Assembly: GCA_015487825.1 (NCBI GenBank)
Contig: WFOZ01000083.1
Location: 1-9,284, forward strand
Length of the DNA stretch: 9,284 nucleotides
Reading direction: 5' to 3'
Origin: Planctomycetaceae bacterium
Lineage (GTDB): Bacteria; Planctomycetota; Planctomycetia; Planctomycetales; Planctomycetaceae
Both the position numbers and the translations under genes were made by a program. Each line of letters starts with the position of its first letter. Position 1 is the first letter of the stretch. The notes under the pieces were generated by a model, which was not told the DNA's origin, searched no databases, and worked only from the letters and a program-made list of their open reading frames with translations. Positions 8,387-9,284 of the stretch are shown here, in pieces.

Positions 8387-9284
8387 TCACCACGAATTCC
8401 CTTCCAGCTCAAGAACACCTTCTTCGATCAGTTGGTTTGCTTTGCGTTCTATTTTGATGCGTGTTTTTTCTAAACTCTCCGACAACGCTCCGGGAGCAAT
8501 CGGTGCCAGAGTTCGCAGTGCTGCTCGCGGGCGCTGCTGTTTTTCGATAAGAATGGCGGCCAGTTTAATACGAATGTGGTCTGCAAGTTCTGGAAAGCGA
8601 GTGATGTATTCATCATAAACAGGTCCAGCCTGCTCAAAAAGTTTCTGTCGATATAGCGCATCCCCAAGTTGTTCCATATCTGGTGAGCCCAGCGTAAAAC
8701 CACCTAACTGCTGTTTTGTGTTTTGATATTCCGACAACGCAGCGTTCGGTTTTTTTTGAGCCAGTAATTTGCGGATGCGGGCCAGGCTTTTCCCCCGACG
8801 TATTTCCTGCGAAGCTGCATCTTCGTTGAAGTCATCTTCCAGAGAACTGATCGAGGTTCCTTTTTTCCTTTTTTTCTTCTTTTTCTTCACCGATTCTAAT
8901 TTATATTCCGCTTCGGGCAGAAGGTTATAATGCTTTATCAACTCCGTGCTGCCATGATCTTTTTTCATCACGTTGAATAGGTCCCAACCTTCACAATCAA
9001 CCCACTTCAATTTGAGGAACAGGACACCAATTCCAAAGCCAACTGCAGCCCCCGAAAGATGCAACACCTGGCTACTCATCTGAAAACCAAACAGGAGCGG
9101 AATCAGAAATTCCTTGCCGACATAAAGTAAGCCGAAGGCAAGAATGGAAAGCTCAAACGTGGTGGCGAGTATGCGATAAAAAAAGAAAGCAAACACAAAA
9201 ATCTCAAACTCATTTCGTGGTGCCCAGACCATTGCCATCGCCAGCAAACCATAAATAACAGCCGAGGCTCCCACAGACATTCCC
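8387..9284 (-). CDS. Rhomboid family intramembrane serine protease with TPR tail, N-terminus cut by window edge
   Basis: The frame stays open to the right edge, with GGA before the ATG at 9280. That ATG is inside the protein and not its start. Residues here count from it. GMSVGASAVIYG carries the rhomboid Ser motif (S6), and QVLHLSGAAVGFGIG carries the partner His (H74) with the helix-packing glycines, so the catalytic pair looks intact. Hydrophobic segments fall at about 8-20, 27-50, 52-67 and 75-92. The earlier membrane helices lie outside the window. A soluble tail follows: KWVDCEGWDLF (92-102), a basic KKKKKKRKK linker (132-140), and TPR-like helices at about 165-262 (LGDALYRQKLFEQAGPVYDE). 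It should cut membrane proteins within the bilayer, while the TPR tail probably binds partners. It converges on the oxidoreductase gene, 30 bases apart, with no terminator seen between them. Confidence 0.85.
   Translation of the reverse strand, partial: GMSVGASAVIYGLLAMAMVWAPRNEFEIFVFAFFFYRILATTFELSILAFGLLYVGKEFLIPLLFGFQMSSQVLHLSGAAVGFGIGVLFLKLKWVDCEGWDLFNVMKKDHGSTELIKHYNLLPEAEYKLESVKKKKKKRKKGTSISSLEDDFNEDAASQEIRRGKSLARIRKLLAQKKPNAALSEYQNTKQQLGGFTLGSPDMEQLGDALYRQKLFEQAGPVYDEYITRFPELADHIRIKLAAILIEKQQRPRAALRTLAPIAPGALSESLEKTRIKIERKANQLIEEGVLELEGNSW

Overview
The window looks like ordinary chromosomal DNA of a planctomycete (Planctomycetota), probably of the Gimesia/Rubinisphaera/Planctomyces kind. 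This is inferred from three protein types that I associate with that phylum: a very long exported PQQ-type beta-propeller with a methyltransferase-like head and a LamG insertion, a rhomboid protease with a polylysine linker and TPR tail, and a secreted Tll0287-like (DUF3365) protein. Moderate GC and short imperfect hairpin repeats between the genes fit the same picture. No rRNA, tRNA, CRISPR array, transposase or phage gene was seen.

Layout, left to right. Positions 1-405 (minus) hold the N-terminal two thirds or so of a secreted Tll0287-like protein, running off the left edge. Positions 406-922 are a divergent intergenic region. It has a good promoter candidate for the left gene, two inverted copies of a perfect 9-bp hairpin repeat, and a TATAAT box plus AAGGGG ribosome binding site for the right gene. 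Positions 923-4831 (plus) encode the 1302-residue exported propeller protein. Positions 4832-5270 are a second gap with a stem-loop after the stop codon and a copy of a second hairpin repeat. Positions 5271-7208 (plus) encode a 1,4-alpha-glucan branching enzyme (glgB), intact at all four GH13 motifs. A second, diverged copy of the same hairpin repeat lies at 7217-7257. Positions 7310-8356 (plus) encode a dihydroorotate-dehydrogenase-family FMN oxidoreductase. Positions 8387-9284 (minus) hold the C-terminal part of a rhomboid intramembrane protease with a TPR tail, convergent with the previous gene and cut by the right edge.

The genes do not form an obvious pathway. Glycogen branching, an FMN oxidoreductase, an exported propeller and a membrane protease are unlikely to be one operon: the gaps are 101-439 bases and several hold repeats. 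I found no convincing new multi-gene system. The points most worth a second look are the architecture of the 1302-residue protein (an exported methyltransferase-like fold, a four-cysteine cluster, and a LamG domain with its N-terminal strand segment displaced to the C-terminal side) and two families of intergenic hairpin repeats, one showing a compensatory base-pair change.
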